From NCBI GenBank assembly GCA_964036665.1, contig OZ038529.1, forward strand, positions 19,416,060 through 19,480,059: 64,000 nt of DNA, in the 5' to 3' direction. Each line of letters begins with the position of its first letter. Position 1 is the stretch's first letter. The position numbers were made by a program, and so were the translations under genes. Shown here in pieces: positions 50,001 to 61,392 of this stretch. Below the pieces are notes generated by a model. It ran no database searches, had not been told where the DNA came from, and was given only the letters and a program-made list of their open reading frames with translations. Origin of the DNA: Gordius sp. MW1 (taxonomy: Eukaryota; Nematomorpha; Gordioida; Gordea; Gordiidae).

Positions 50001-53000
50001 GCATAAGTGATAAACTAAATGTAGTTCCGATTCAGAGAAAGTTGGTTGTAAGAAGATTAAGATGGTATGGCCATTTGGAGAGACAGGAAGAAAGTCACCT
50101 GGCAAAATGTATCAAGAAAGTGCAAGTCAAAGGTAAACGAAAGAGAGGGAGGCCTAAACTGACATGGAAACATAAAATTGATATGGACTTGAGAAGGTAC
50201 GAGCTAAAGCGAAGCTGGTGTAACTGCAAGAATACGCGAAAAAACTACTCGAAGGAGCTGACCGCTTGTGACAAACAGCTTTAGGAAAATTTTACAATAC
50301 TTTAATCTTTACTTAACTTTCAAATCTATAAAAGCATTTTTGTAAACAGTTGTATGGTTATAATAACAATAATGTTACTATATATTATAAATCATTTTTT
50401 ACACATTTGCCTTAGAAAAAACAATATTTTTTCAACTAACATAATTGAAATAAATGTAAGATTGATAATTAATATTTCGATTAATTTTTAATTATGAATT
50501 ATGAGGCTTGTCATTTGTTTGATTAGCAGGGAAAACGGAAGCCTATCAGCAAGGAAAAATACTGAATGAACGTGAACCAATTAAAGGTCAAATTTCTGCT
50601 AGCCCTTCATCTCCTACCAAAATATTGCATGAAAAATCGCCTAACGAAAACTTAACAAACGACTATGACAAAAGGAATGCTTTTAAAAGCAATCAACTCG
50701 GCCCTCTTCTATTTGAAGATGAAAACGACCACATCCCATTTCAAGGTTTACTCTATACTACAACTGGGGAATTACAAATTTTAATTACCGTTTAAAAACA
50801 TATTAGCTAACCTGATTTAAAAGAGAGCAATTTGGATATATGTACCCATTATGCTTAAGGGCCATTTTCGTTTAAACTAATTAATATGACCATATTAGCA
50901 AATTACATGCGTAGGGTCAAGAAATAATACTCCTCATACTATAAGAAAAATTAAAGCCATAAAAAAGGATTCTACCGCAACCTAAGAATAATCAATTTAT
51001 CTCTGGAGTATATTTTAATTTCATATAATTTATTACTTAGATAACTATAATCCACTTAATCAATTGGAAGATGTTAAGATGATAGAAGCATCGATAAATG
51101 CTTTACGGCAAAAATCGTCGATAGATATAAGTAGTGAGAGCGGTGAGGATTATGTGCCTGAAGAAGATGAGATGCAACTTAGACTGAAAGAAGAATCTTT
51201 CACGCGAGACTATACATGTGGACCAATTTCTGAGGAGGAAGAGGAGATCAAATTGACTCACGCACAAACTAATAGTCAAAGCAAAAATAAGGATCAACAT
51301 TTTATTCCTACCGGTTATTTCTTGTCCTTATATTTTTTGTCGTAATAATTTATTTATTTACCCACAATGTATAACTGGTATACTTACATATTTTTATTGA
51401 AGGTTTTAATTCACGCTCTAGTCATAAACAAAGCACCACCAAAACTCTTTGAATACATCATAACTTGGCTCAACTATTAATAAAATTTAAAAATAGCCTT
51501 TTCTATATATTAATTGTATATTTAGCCATTTAAGAAACAAGCTAAGTTTGAATGAAGAAACTAGTGGCATTTGTATATATAAGATTGGCTATTCATACCA
51601 TATATAATGTAAAATTCCGCTAATGACTATAAAAAAAGCATTTCTCCCATTAAAATTTTGAAGGATTGATGGCTGCTACTACTACGCTCGCCCACTCTCT
51701 ATTCCCCAAAAGGACTTCCGCCGTCTCCCCCTCACTGGACAACGAGACCAAACGGGGTGGAGAAGTAAGTAACGATCGCATGCCACTTATGGAATCATCA
51801 TACCCGGAAAATTTGAAGGAGGCATCAGATGAACGCGGTAGTTTTGAAATTTCGGGATATACTCGGGAAGAAACATCCAGTCTTGCCCGCTCTAGTGCTT
51901 CATCGCCTTCCTCGTCAGTTATAGATGACAAAGAAAACACTCCGTTTAATGCAACCCCCGATATGGGGAGCCCTAGAAGAGATAAATGTAAAAATAGCCG
52001 TTTTGATGATATACTCGATCACGGATTTACAAAAGAAGAAGATGAAGAACAAGACAAACCATTGGTGCTAGAAGAATTTTCGGCAAAAGGTAATAAAGCA
52101 AATAAAATAATAAATCTATCTTCAGAATGGTGCGATAGATTTGTTCTGAAATGTATACAAGCCAATGAGATTTGTATGTGGCATATAGCGATTATTTCTT
52201 TTATTGTTAGTAGTCGACATATTAAATTTACTTTGAGATAGACACCTCCCATTATTAAGAATGGGAATATCGCTTTATTTTTTAGGCAACAAGAGTACTC
52301 ACTGAAAATAATACACATTTCTGACGGCTTTTTAATTTATATCAAATTCATATCTCTTTAATTTTACCTTTTATATAGGAATTGAGGAAGTCGACGATGC
52401 TTCTGCTGCAGAAGAGAAAGAGCCACAGAGTTTGAAATATGAAAAATTGATAGAAAGTCCTCTTACGGACGGAGACGTTAAGGCCATTCACGATATGTTC
52501 GCTTCTTATAAACCCCTTAATTTAGTTAAAGGCAGCGAGGTTACAAAAAAACATTTGTTTTCTGATCAAATCTTTCAAATCAATACTGCTATCCTTTACA
52601 GAAAGTTTTATATTTATATCTTAGGATCGCTTATCTAGTTGTGCAGGCGATACACCGGGTGACAAAGCTTATGGTATTGATAACCATGGTTTCAAACATT
52701 CGCAAGAAATTCATGTACCATTGCATCCCAATGAAATTTCTTCCAAAAATGAAGAAAAAGATAAGCCTTTTGAGATTAATGAACAGTCAGAAACCAAGTT
52801 TGACGAAGAAGAAAATGCTGCCGCGTTGCTTATACAAGCCATGTACAAAGGGTATAAGGTCAGAAAAGAATTGTTTGGGGGTAAGACTCTGTACTTTAAT
52901 CGTGATCTGTATTACTAATACTTTTAAGCTTTTCAACTAATGAAATGTTAATTTTTAATCGTAAAAGTCTACAAGGTACATCACAACAAAGTTAGGGAAA

Positions 53001-54477
53001 ATTTATGACAAAAAAATGATTTTTTAACATTGTCTTTGGTTTTAACTCTAGATGAATTAAGTAGTGGAAAATTATCACCTGAACATAAAAGACGACATAC
53101 CGAAGGATACGCTAAAGTTAACAGTCCCCAATTGGGGCAAATATCAAGTGACGAATATTTCAGGCCTTTCGACGGTGATCTAATACACAAGGCTGCAGCT
53201 AAAATTCAAGCTGGCATCAAGGGCTATCTCACGCGCAAGGACATGAAAGATTTTTTAACCACCCTTCCTCCTAATGACCATAGATTTGATGCCCTCAAAA
53301 AAGATCTTTTGAAAGAATCACCAATGGTATTTTTTGTATAAAATAATAAAGATTTAGCATTATTAAAATGATGCTAAGATAAAAAGCTGGAGGTGTTATC
53401 AGAGGCTTTTTTAATTAAATTGAGTTAATTATGGGTTATGGTTTATCACATATATTCAAGTAAACAAAATTAAGGGCCGTTAATAACCTGAACACTATAT
53501 GTATATTTGTCTCTGCACTTCTTATGATGATATGACGCTTGAAACCTCGATTAGCACTCAATAGAGGCATTCGTTTTTGGTCCTAACCTAAATATTTGAA
53601 GTCCCTTTTAAATTTCTTATAATTATTAAACAATAACAAAATATAGGGAAGATCAGACTCTTTAGACGCCCAATTAGATGTAACTTCCATTCGTGAACCT
53701 TTGGATGATGAAAAAACCATGTCTCAGTCTTTAAGCAACTCGCCGCATAGCCATCAAAGCCTCGTTTCAGCAAGTGCAAAAGCTGCCAAAACTCTGGACG
53801 ATAATACGAACAAACCATTAAACATGGGTGAAAAATTTTATGATGTTCAAGAAGAAATAATAACTATACCCAAGGCGTCGGCTAGTAATGATTACGCTTT
53901 GAATGGTGGGTTTGAACAAGATAGTAAAATTGTCAGCCAAATAGATAAGAAAGATGACAATAATACATTTGACTATCCAGATTTTTTAGACTCAGCAGCA
54001 TCCGTCATTCAATCTGCGTTTAAATCTTTTATACATTCTAAGAAGAAGTCAAGCACGGGTGAGAGTGAAGTGTCACCTGTTAAAGCACTTCCTGATCAGA
54101 CCAAAAATGATAAGCAGAAATTGATTAAAGACGTGCAAAAACCCTCCATATCGGACGAGGATTCTGATACCGGTACTATTAAATCTATGTCCCGTCCATC
54201 TATGGAAGAGGAAACAAATACTCATACTAAACATGAAAATCCCCCCCATATTATCAAAAATGAGGGTGATACTAGCAACCAGATTAATACCAATAATGAA
54301 ACCAATCAACCTTCCAATTCTGATGTTAGCTATGTGTACAGAAATTTGAATCCTCTGCTGACTTTCCGAACTGATGACGGAGTATTTCTTTATGATAGTA
54401 AAGCTGATTCAGCAAGTAACCTTTTAGATCTATCTCATACTTCAACCGATAAAGATCACCACCCATTCCTTAATTAA
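44082..54477 (+). CDS. SPA17-like protein: RIIa docking domain plus three IQ motifs
   Basis: Eleven exons: 44082-44343, 46914-46970, 47449-47532, 47840-48064, 50530-50745, 51041-51313, 51664-52089, 52379-52539, 52625-52880, 53052-53326, 53647-54477. They join in phase to 1021 aa; most introns are phase 1. The RIIa (R2D2) domain is at about residues 33-70 (PALPTLLEQIAKAILIHQPA, then FARDYLDALIADRL). This fold dimerises and docks on AKAP-type helices. IQ motifs, expected to bind calmodulin, lie near residues 633-652 (LLIQAMYKGYKVRK), 700-720 (AAKIQAGIKGYLTRK) and 861-880 (SVIQSAFKSFIHSKK, weaker). The rest is acidic, Ser-rich and probably disordered. RIIa plus IQ recalls sperm protein SPA17 (about 150 aa), but this is far longer. 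The exon 3 donor is a non-ideal GTGTTG chosen because it keeps phase. Intron 4 holds a dead retrotransposon. Confidence 0.85.
46040..46195. mobile_element. hAT-like fragment in intron 1
   Basis: GC-rich CGGGCC/GGCTCGGGC words (from CAGGCTCGGGCCGACACGGG) stand out in AT-rich intron sequence and resemble the subterminal regions of the CCCGA hAT families. No ends or duplication could be fixed. Confidence 0.45.
48440..50283 (+). mobile_element. Dead non-LTR retrotransposon (RTE-like) in intron 4
   Basis: Reverse-transcriptase blocks appear in order in the sense direction: VVPIYKMKEDVQECNNYRGL, LTSHVMKVWEKVIEARLLK, QFGFMLGKSTSDAI, HMCFIDLEKTFDKVPRQLIW and the catalytic box MFFADDIVLC. The C-terminal part has LRWYGHLERQEESHLAKCI and KRKRGRPKLTW, typical of RTE-type elements. 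Stops break the frame, for example just before QFGF at 49139-49141 and again near 49595 and 49823, and the N-terminal half is badly decayed. No active endonuclease domain can be seen. It sits in the same orientation as the host gene. Confidence 0.85.
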
Positions 54478-55200
54478 GGCACCGATTCAGATACGCTTTA
54501 TATGGTTTGAGTTTTTAACCTATCGTGGATTAATAATTTAAGCCATTTATAAATCGTTTGCCTATCTCGTACCTTCGATATAGTTATATAGGGTAAAATA
54601 AAAATGATATTGTGATATAATTTCCCTGCTGCTTTAGGTCATAATTTATACTGTTAGTGATGTCGATATTAAAATATAATGACGTGTTATCATAATATCT
54701 ATTACTTTATGGAAATCGTTTTGTCACAAAAATTTTGTGTTATCTAATTGCCAATGTATTAAATAAAATTAAAATTGCCTCTGACTATAGTATAAATACA
54801 TAAAATGTTAAGAGTAGCGTTTTATACATTCAATATCTTTAAGTCATGTCCTTCTATTTTTAATAAAATAAACATGGTAGGTTTTGATTACATTTATTTA
54901 GGCTTACCGGGCCATGTTTTGCTCTTATAATAATCATATTTTTTTAAATTAAACTAAAATCTAGCTTAAAAGAATTGTGGAAAATATTTGTGGCAAAATA
55001 AGTATGCTTTTATATAACTTGAAAACGTTGTCTAAAATGTGCCTAAACGTCTTATAAGTCGCAGCCAATGAAAGTTAAAGTAATAAAACCGAAAATATTC
55101 TCACAACCATATTAATTATAAAGTATAAAATAACAAATTACAAATATCCTTAAGGGTTAATTCAATGCTATTTAATAGCAATTATTAACTCCCATCGAAT
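54478..55200. other. 3' flank of the RIIa/IQ gene
   Basis: AT-rich sequence with several AATAAA words (for example near 54596, 54762 and 54862) that could serve as polyadenylation signals. No other gene was seen. Confidence 0.5.
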
Positions 55201-55204
55201 GGAT

Positions 55205-55513
55205 CCTATTATGGTGAAGTATATCAAGTGAAACGTGCGACAAGAAAACGACAAATATGTTGAATGCAAATTTTATATAAGGGTTGTAAAACCTGTGTTA
55301 TCTTATGGAAGTGAAACAAGGGCGTTTAAGTATACGGAGGAAGAGTTATTACAAGCCACGGAGGTTAGAATGTTACGCTGGAGCTTGGGGTATACTAAGT
55401 TAGACCATATAATGATGGACTGTCCAAGGGTAAAAATGGGTGTTCAACCTATAATTTACTTGATAGACAAAAATCGGCTGAGTTGGTATAATCTCAAAAG
55501 ACAAATGAGATAA
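55205..55513 (+). pseudogene. Fragment of non-LTR retrotransposon ORF2, C-terminal
   Basis: The frame (92 codons from 55235) includes VVKPVLSYGSETRAF and LLQATEVRMLRWSLGYTKLD, the region after the reverse-transcriptase domain of RTE-like elements. It differs from the copy in intron 4, so it is a separate insertion or a related family. Both ends are lost. Confidence 0.75.
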
Positions 55514-56679
55514 ACATCGGATAATATTTTTCTGTCATTATTAACTTTGCTCACTTTAAAAATAAAATTTGAAATATATATAAAATATGTAATCATAATT
55601 ATTATAAAAATATTTTAATTGTACCCGCTTCACTTTTTAGGCAATTTTGTTTTTTCGTTAAGATGAACCCCGAAAATTAATACAAATTCTCTTTACCTAT
55701 AAAATTGTATTTTTAAAATAATTTAAATTTATTCATAGTAATTAATGATTCATATTAAAAGTTTTTAAATTAAATAAATATTTTGCTTGCGAAAACACAG
55801 TAAATGACTTGTCTTTTTACTATTGATTCAAATATACATCTAAGGATAAAATCAATATAAGAAAATCTAGATAATTAGTCAGATCAATATAATGAAATAA
55901 GTCCTCCCAAGTTATTATTTTATTAAGTTACAATTTATAACATAACGGGGCGTTCTTAAATAATCAAATTTGTTTATTGAATAATCGCATAAGTAAATTT
56001 GTAAGCGTAAATTCATGTGAGGTTTGCACATAAGATTTCATAACAGGGGTATATACTCTTATTACAAAAATTATCATGATATTTATTATTTTTTATTACT
56101 TTTACAATTTTTTTTCGCCATTTCTTGAAAAAGTAAAAAAAGGACTCAATTTTGTACCTAATTGCACTCCTAGCATATAATTTTCAATCAGGGATGAAGA
56201 AACATATTTGATTTATTTGTTCAGATTGTCCTGCTAGGACATAAAATTCTCAATCATTTATATATTTTCATGTTAATCTATGAAAAAATTATAAAACCAT
56301 AATAATGCCTTTGTTGTCCAATGTGATTCAAAATATAGTCTTCTGTTAATTCTTAATTAGAATTACAGCTTATACAATTAGATTAATATTTTTTTATTAT
56401 TATATAATGTGTAACTAAAATGATAAAATCCCTGAACTGCATGGTTAGCCATTTACTCGGTTACGATCATTACTAATATCATGACATAAATGAAATTAGA
56501 AATAGCTAGTTAAAAATAAGTAGATATATAAAGGAAGCATATGAAGTCCTCACAAAAAATTTTTTTTAAGTATATTTCTTTAAAGCATTTCTTTATCACT
56601 AGTACTATGTAAAAAAATTATCATTTAAAGACAAATAAGGTTTTATTGATGGCAGACATGGGTCTATATGGCACATGCA
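55514..56679. other. AT-rich sequence without recognised gene
   Basis: No exon, RNA gene or repeat boundary was identified. Confidence 0.4.
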
Positions 56680-56825
56680 TTGAGACCTGCACGGACCACC
56701 CGAAGGTCGGAGATTTAAAGGATGAAAACTGTGGGGATATGTATTTTCTAGTTTCACGACCATACACAAAACGACCTGCCATTTAGAAAATTAAGCTCGG
56801 CTCGGAGTAAATATTTTCCAACGTA
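56680..56825. mobile_element. Left-end fragment of the TAGAG hAT family
   Basis: TGAGACCTGCACGGACCACC closely resembles the family start (TAGAGGCCTGCACGGGC), and a short CGGCTCGG scrap follows at about 56798. The right end is not recognisable. Confidence 0.5.
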
Positions 56826-56888
56826 ATTATAAAAAGCTTCTAAAAGTAATCAACAGTTTAAGTCTTTCATTCCGTGAAAAAAAGATTA

Positions 56889-58461
56889 TCTATATATATA
56901 AAGTAAAGTGTATATATGTATGTAAGGGCTAATCTCTGAAACTACCGGCCCGATTCGCGCGAAAATTTACCCCTAGGTTCCCAGGGCGGCCAGGGGTAAA
57001 ATAGCTTTTTCAGATTTCTAAAATTCCTTTTAATTTTCGAGATATTGGGTTTTATACGTTTTGACGTTAAATAAAATGTCAATCAAACGCACCTCCTCGC
57101 GTTCGTTGAAAATTTGAATATACAGACAGTTCTGTAGTAAAAGTGTATCACTTATAGTAGTTTGTAAAACGTAATCTTTTCTTAACGGTGACAACATAAA
57201 ATTTATGAATTAAATTTCTTAAACGTCATCTTTTCTTAACGGTGACAAGACAACATAAAATTTATGAATCAAATTTCTTAAACGTCATCTTTTCTTAACG
57301 GTGACAAGACAACATAAAATTTATGAATTAAATTTCTTAAACGTCATCTTTTCTTAACGGTGACAACATAAAATTTATGAATTAACCTGAAATAAATAAA
57401 ATTATAGATTATTTGAGAAAATATATAGGTGAAGAAGATGAATTTTTCTCATTATCATTAAATGAGATATTTTAAATGAGAAAGATGAAAGTATATATAA
57501 TTTAAATGTAATATAAAATAGTCCAACCTTGATTATTCTGAGTAAATGCTATTTATATATAAATGTCATTATTTATCTATCATTAATTTTTATTAAATGA
57601 GAATAAATTCTGAAACTACCGGCCCGATTCGCGCGAAACTTAACCCGTAGGTTTTCAGGGCGGCCAGGTGTAAAATAGCTTTTTCAGATTGCTAAAATTC
57701 CTTTTAGTTTTAAAAATATCGGACATTTCTCGGCCTTTTGGTTTTAAAAAAGGGCTAAATTCTGAAACTTCAGATCCGATTCGAGCGAAAATTTAGCCGT
57801 AGATGCCCAGATAGGCCAGGGGTAAAATAGCTTTTTCAGATTCCTAAAATACTTTTTTGTTTTAAAAATATCTGACATTTCCCGTCCAGTTTTATTTATA
57901 GCAGCATATACAATAATGACGTCATACATACAAAGCTGAAGTTTTCTCGAATTAGATATTTAAAAGTATAATAAAAATGTTACAGTATACGGTTAAAATT
58001 ATTGGGGTTTAACAGACTATTTAAATTAAATAAACAAAATTTAAATTATGCAGTTTTTGTCATTATTATCACGTGGTCGATCATAGAAGCATATTTTTAA
58101 TAATTATCCATCCTTCAATTAATTATTTTATTATATTAAAGAAAATTGTATTTCAAATAAATCAGCTAACTAGAAAAATAAAATAACGGTATTATTGTAT
58201 AATAAGTAACAGCATTAATAAGCAATTTTTTCAAAAACATTTAATTTTAGTCGGATTTGATGACTAAAACAGAATTTGCATTTGGTTTGTCTCATTATAT
58301 AAATATATACTAAAAATAGTGGGTTCATAAAATCATTCGGACCTTTCACATTATAAATTATTTCATATATGACCCCATTTTAGATAAGTCTTATTAATAG
58401 CTTATACTTAATTAACCACTTAAGGACTGAGCCAAAGCAACGCTTGGCCGGGCACAGCTAG
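56889..58461 (+). mobile_element. Non-autonomous Helitron
   Basis: It starts TCTATATATATAAAGTAAAG and ends CTAG (58458-58461), inserted between A and T. Just before the end, GCCAAAGCAACGCTTGGC forms a hairpin followed by CGGGCACAG and CTAG, the usual Helitron 3' arrangement. After the 5' end comes a block with CTGAAACTACCGGCCCGATT, repeated at about 57608 and, more diverged, at 57760. A block of roughly 55-60 bp with CATCTTTTCTTAACGGTGAC is repeated four times at 57170-57380. No Rep/helicase is encoded. Confidence 0.82.
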
Positions 58462-59941
58462 TTTTTAAATAAAATAATGGTTAATTAAAATTAATTAGTA
58501 TTGTTTGCTCTACATCTATCGTCATTTTGTCTCAAAGCATTAAAAAGATTTCTTTCAAATTTGGAAAAAATTCTTACTGTTAAGGTGAATTGCCTTAGAA
58601 AGAGTTTAGTATAGAAAATTTCCTTTCAGTCTTGATAAACCGGATATAAAATTGCCTATTTGTTTAATAACCATAGAGATATGTTGTAACCTGCAACTCT
58701 TGTGTACCAAGAAAATTATTCCTCTATCCTTTTAAATAGTTCATTCTTAAACGTGTAATAATTTTTATGGCCAAATTAATAAAAATTTATTTTAAAATTC
58801 AATATTAATACCTTGACATATAAGTATAATAATATTTTAGATTTATTGCTGGCTGTAAACCTCTTCAGAATTTATTAACATCTAAAGTCTTCTAATTGAA
58901 AATTGGCAATTCTTTGTACAGCTATCTACTTTACAAAAAGTGGGTGTTTCAGTTTCTATATGTCCTATCAAATTTTAGTGAATCATAATAAATTTATTCT
59001 CTTCTTTTGACCCCTAAGCAGTAAAACAGCAAAAATCCAAACCCGGCTTTGGGCCTGGCCTCAAATTAAAATTTTAAACGGATCCGGGCTTCGAAATTAC
59101 CTAGTTTCACCTAAATATTGATTATTAAAGAAAAATAGTCAGTTGTTTAAGGTTAATTTGCACAGCAAATTATATCATCATAATTTTATTTCAGAAAATT
59201 TTCATACTTTATTAATATTTTTGAATAAGAGTAAGAAAGCAATACTTTGAGAACAGAAACTTAAAACGCAAAGAGTTCATTTTTGAGAAAAAGAGCGATG
59301 AGCCGAAACTTGTCTATTTTTTGAAAGAACTCTTACAACTTTCGTTCTAACAAACTACACATAATACCCCCAGACACTTTCCTAGAGCCCATTAGGCCAC
59401 CATGTCAAAATTATAAATAATGATTTGGTTGGCACCATCCCCGCGTAAACAGTCCTCAAAGAAAATGTAGTTGACTAAAAAGGTTTGATTATTTAGAAAA
59501 CATTTTTAATTAATTGAGGTACGCTCATCCGCGCTCAGGAGCTAATAATAACACTATGTAAAGCATTATAATCTTGGGATAATTTTCTATAAATAATAAA
59601 TGAGTTTCATAAATTACATATAATTAAAATTAAATGTAATATAACACTTATGTTTTCACTTTAGTCTGTATAGAATTCACCTGCTAAAATATTTTTAGCC
59701 TAGGGTTTAGGTTTAAACTAAAATTATGGTCAGCAAAAGCGTCAGATTAGGTTATTTAGGAGTAAAGATTTTTCTTCATAGTTTAATGTACAATAACAAT
59801 TTAAGAAGTAATAAGACTCATATGTAAACAATTTTTTGTTTTAATTCTTCTTAAATTTGTTAAGCATAAAATAAAGTTTAATTTTTATTATGTACCTAAT
59901 TTTTAAAAACATTTAGTTTGCAAACAGATGATAATTCTAAA
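58462..59941. other. BAG1 upstream region
   Basis: AT-rich DNA without a supported gene. A CCCGG/GGGCC scrap of the hAT type lies at about 59038-59095. The last few hundred bases should contain the BAG1 promoter, which I cannot define. Confidence 0.4.
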
Positions 59942-60795
59942 ATGGAAATTACTGTCCTTTTTGGTAACCTTTATTTATCGTTCTTTTAACTTTTATATAG
60001 GTCATGATAAATTTGTTATTCTCTTTCCGACTAAGTTATTTAGCACTTTGACTGTCGAACATTTAGCATGTGAAATTGAAAAAAAGGTTGGCATACCTTT
60101 TGAAAAGCAAAAACTGATTTTTAAAGGTAGTTTTTTTGTTTCATTTTATATTTTAGCTAGGTAAATGCTTGCAGGATAAAACTTCTTTGTTAGAAGGCTA
60201 TGGAATAAAGGCTGGTAGCAAAATTATGATGTTAGGACGAAAAGTATTTAATTTTGTTTATTTTTAAATTAAATAGAATTATATAGAAGAAGATAACCTT
60301 TTAAAAAGCATAGAAGATATAGAAAAACAGGTTACAAAACTCGAAAAAACTCTTGAAGATTTTTCTAAGACATCTCAAGACTTAGAAAATGTTTGTCATT
60401 CAAATTTGTTTCAAGATCTTATACTTAATATTCTACTAAAATCTCTAGTATTATTATTAATGTTTAGGGTTGGCTAGAAGGATCATTAAAAGATGAATCT
60501 ATAGACAGACTTGGAACTAATCTTGAAGTTAATATAGAGAAATGTATGAAACTTGTGCATGAATTAGATGACATGCAAATGCTTGAGCATTATGTTGCAG
60601 CACGTAACAAGCGTAAAAGGACAATTGATAGGATAATGGTATTTTATTAAGACAAATTCTAAATCTTTTAAAATTTTAATATTGTTTGTCTTGAATGTAT
60701 TATATCAATTCTATTTATAGCAAGATTTATCTGAAGCTGACAAACTTTTTGAAATCATCAACCGAATAAAACTTGATTGTATGTCAAAAAAGTGA
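59942..60795 (+). CDS. BAG1: BAG1: ubiquitin-like and BAG domain HSP70 co-chaperone
   Basis: Six exons, 59942-59963, 60001-60126, 60161-60243, 60277-60390, 60468-60638 and 60721-60795, join in phase to 196 aa. Introns are only 33-82 bp. BAG1 is a nucleotide-exchange factor that binds the HSP70 ATPase domain through its BAG helices and links it to the proteasome through its ubiquitin-like domain. The ubiquitin-like part covers about residues 1-77 (VGIPFEKQKLIFKGK, then LLEGYGIKAGSKIMMLGRK, as in BAG1). A charged helix follows, then the BAG domain at about 110-190 (ARNKRKRTIDRIMQDLSEAD in the HSP70-binding helix). Length fits the short mammalian isoform. The ATG at 59942 was chosen because it keeps phase and starts the first beta strand; an upstream ATG at 59928 is out of frame. 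AATAAA follows at about 60869. Confidence 0.93.
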
Positions 60796-61392
60796 CCTAC
60801 AAAGCTAAATTTGCCTAATGTTATCGATTTAAAGCTCTGGAATTTGTTATATTAAACCATTTTATTAAATAAAGACTTTCCAATGTTTATATAGCATGCC
60901 TATAAAGGTAAAGTAGCATAGTTCTTGTTTAAATGCTTGCAATTGTGATTTTACATTATTTTAATATGGCTTTAAGCAAAATAATTTCATATGGCTTGCC
61001 CTTTGTTGGTCTTCTACATTAGTTTTAGTATCATTGGTTAATATGAGTTACAAGTTGAACTCACTATAATTTTAAGATCTAAAGGAGTTTAAATGTGAAA
61101 ATTTATGCTTATGCCATTTGAACCTTCACACATGAGCCTATAAATTTTTTAAGTTCACATTTTGCAGCCTTTGATAGGGTAATAAACAAAATTATAAGTC
61201 ATATTTGTGTATACCATTTTTTATTTGCTCCAAAATTTAAGATATTTCTGATATTAAAAAATTGACACTTGATAAATTATAAGAAAAAAGAATTGAGGCC
61301 ACAAAAAACATCAATTTTAACGATATATTTGTAAAAATATTACTAATATACATTTTTACATAATGGTTGGTTTTTTATTTTTTTGGTCATGT
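60796..61392. other. BAG1 3' flank
   Basis: Contains the probable BAG1 polyadenylation signal (about 60869) and otherwise AT-rich DNA with no recognised gene. Confidence 0.5.

Noticed and set aside
52531-52540. A GC donor (AAAG|GCAGCG) for exon 8 of the RIIa/IQ gene
   Set aside because: Considered when exon 9 was thought to begin at 52645. A normal GT donor at 52540 and an acceptor ending at 52624 give an in-phase join without it.
51103-54309. Minus-strand open frames over 51.1-54.3 kb
   Set aside because: They lie opposite well-supported coding exons of the RIIa/IQ gene and look like antisense shadows.
57170-57380. Four regular repeats of about 55-60 bp considered as a CRISPR-like array
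   Set aside because: There are no unique spacers; the repeats are contiguous, lie inside a Helitron, and the genome is eukaryotic.
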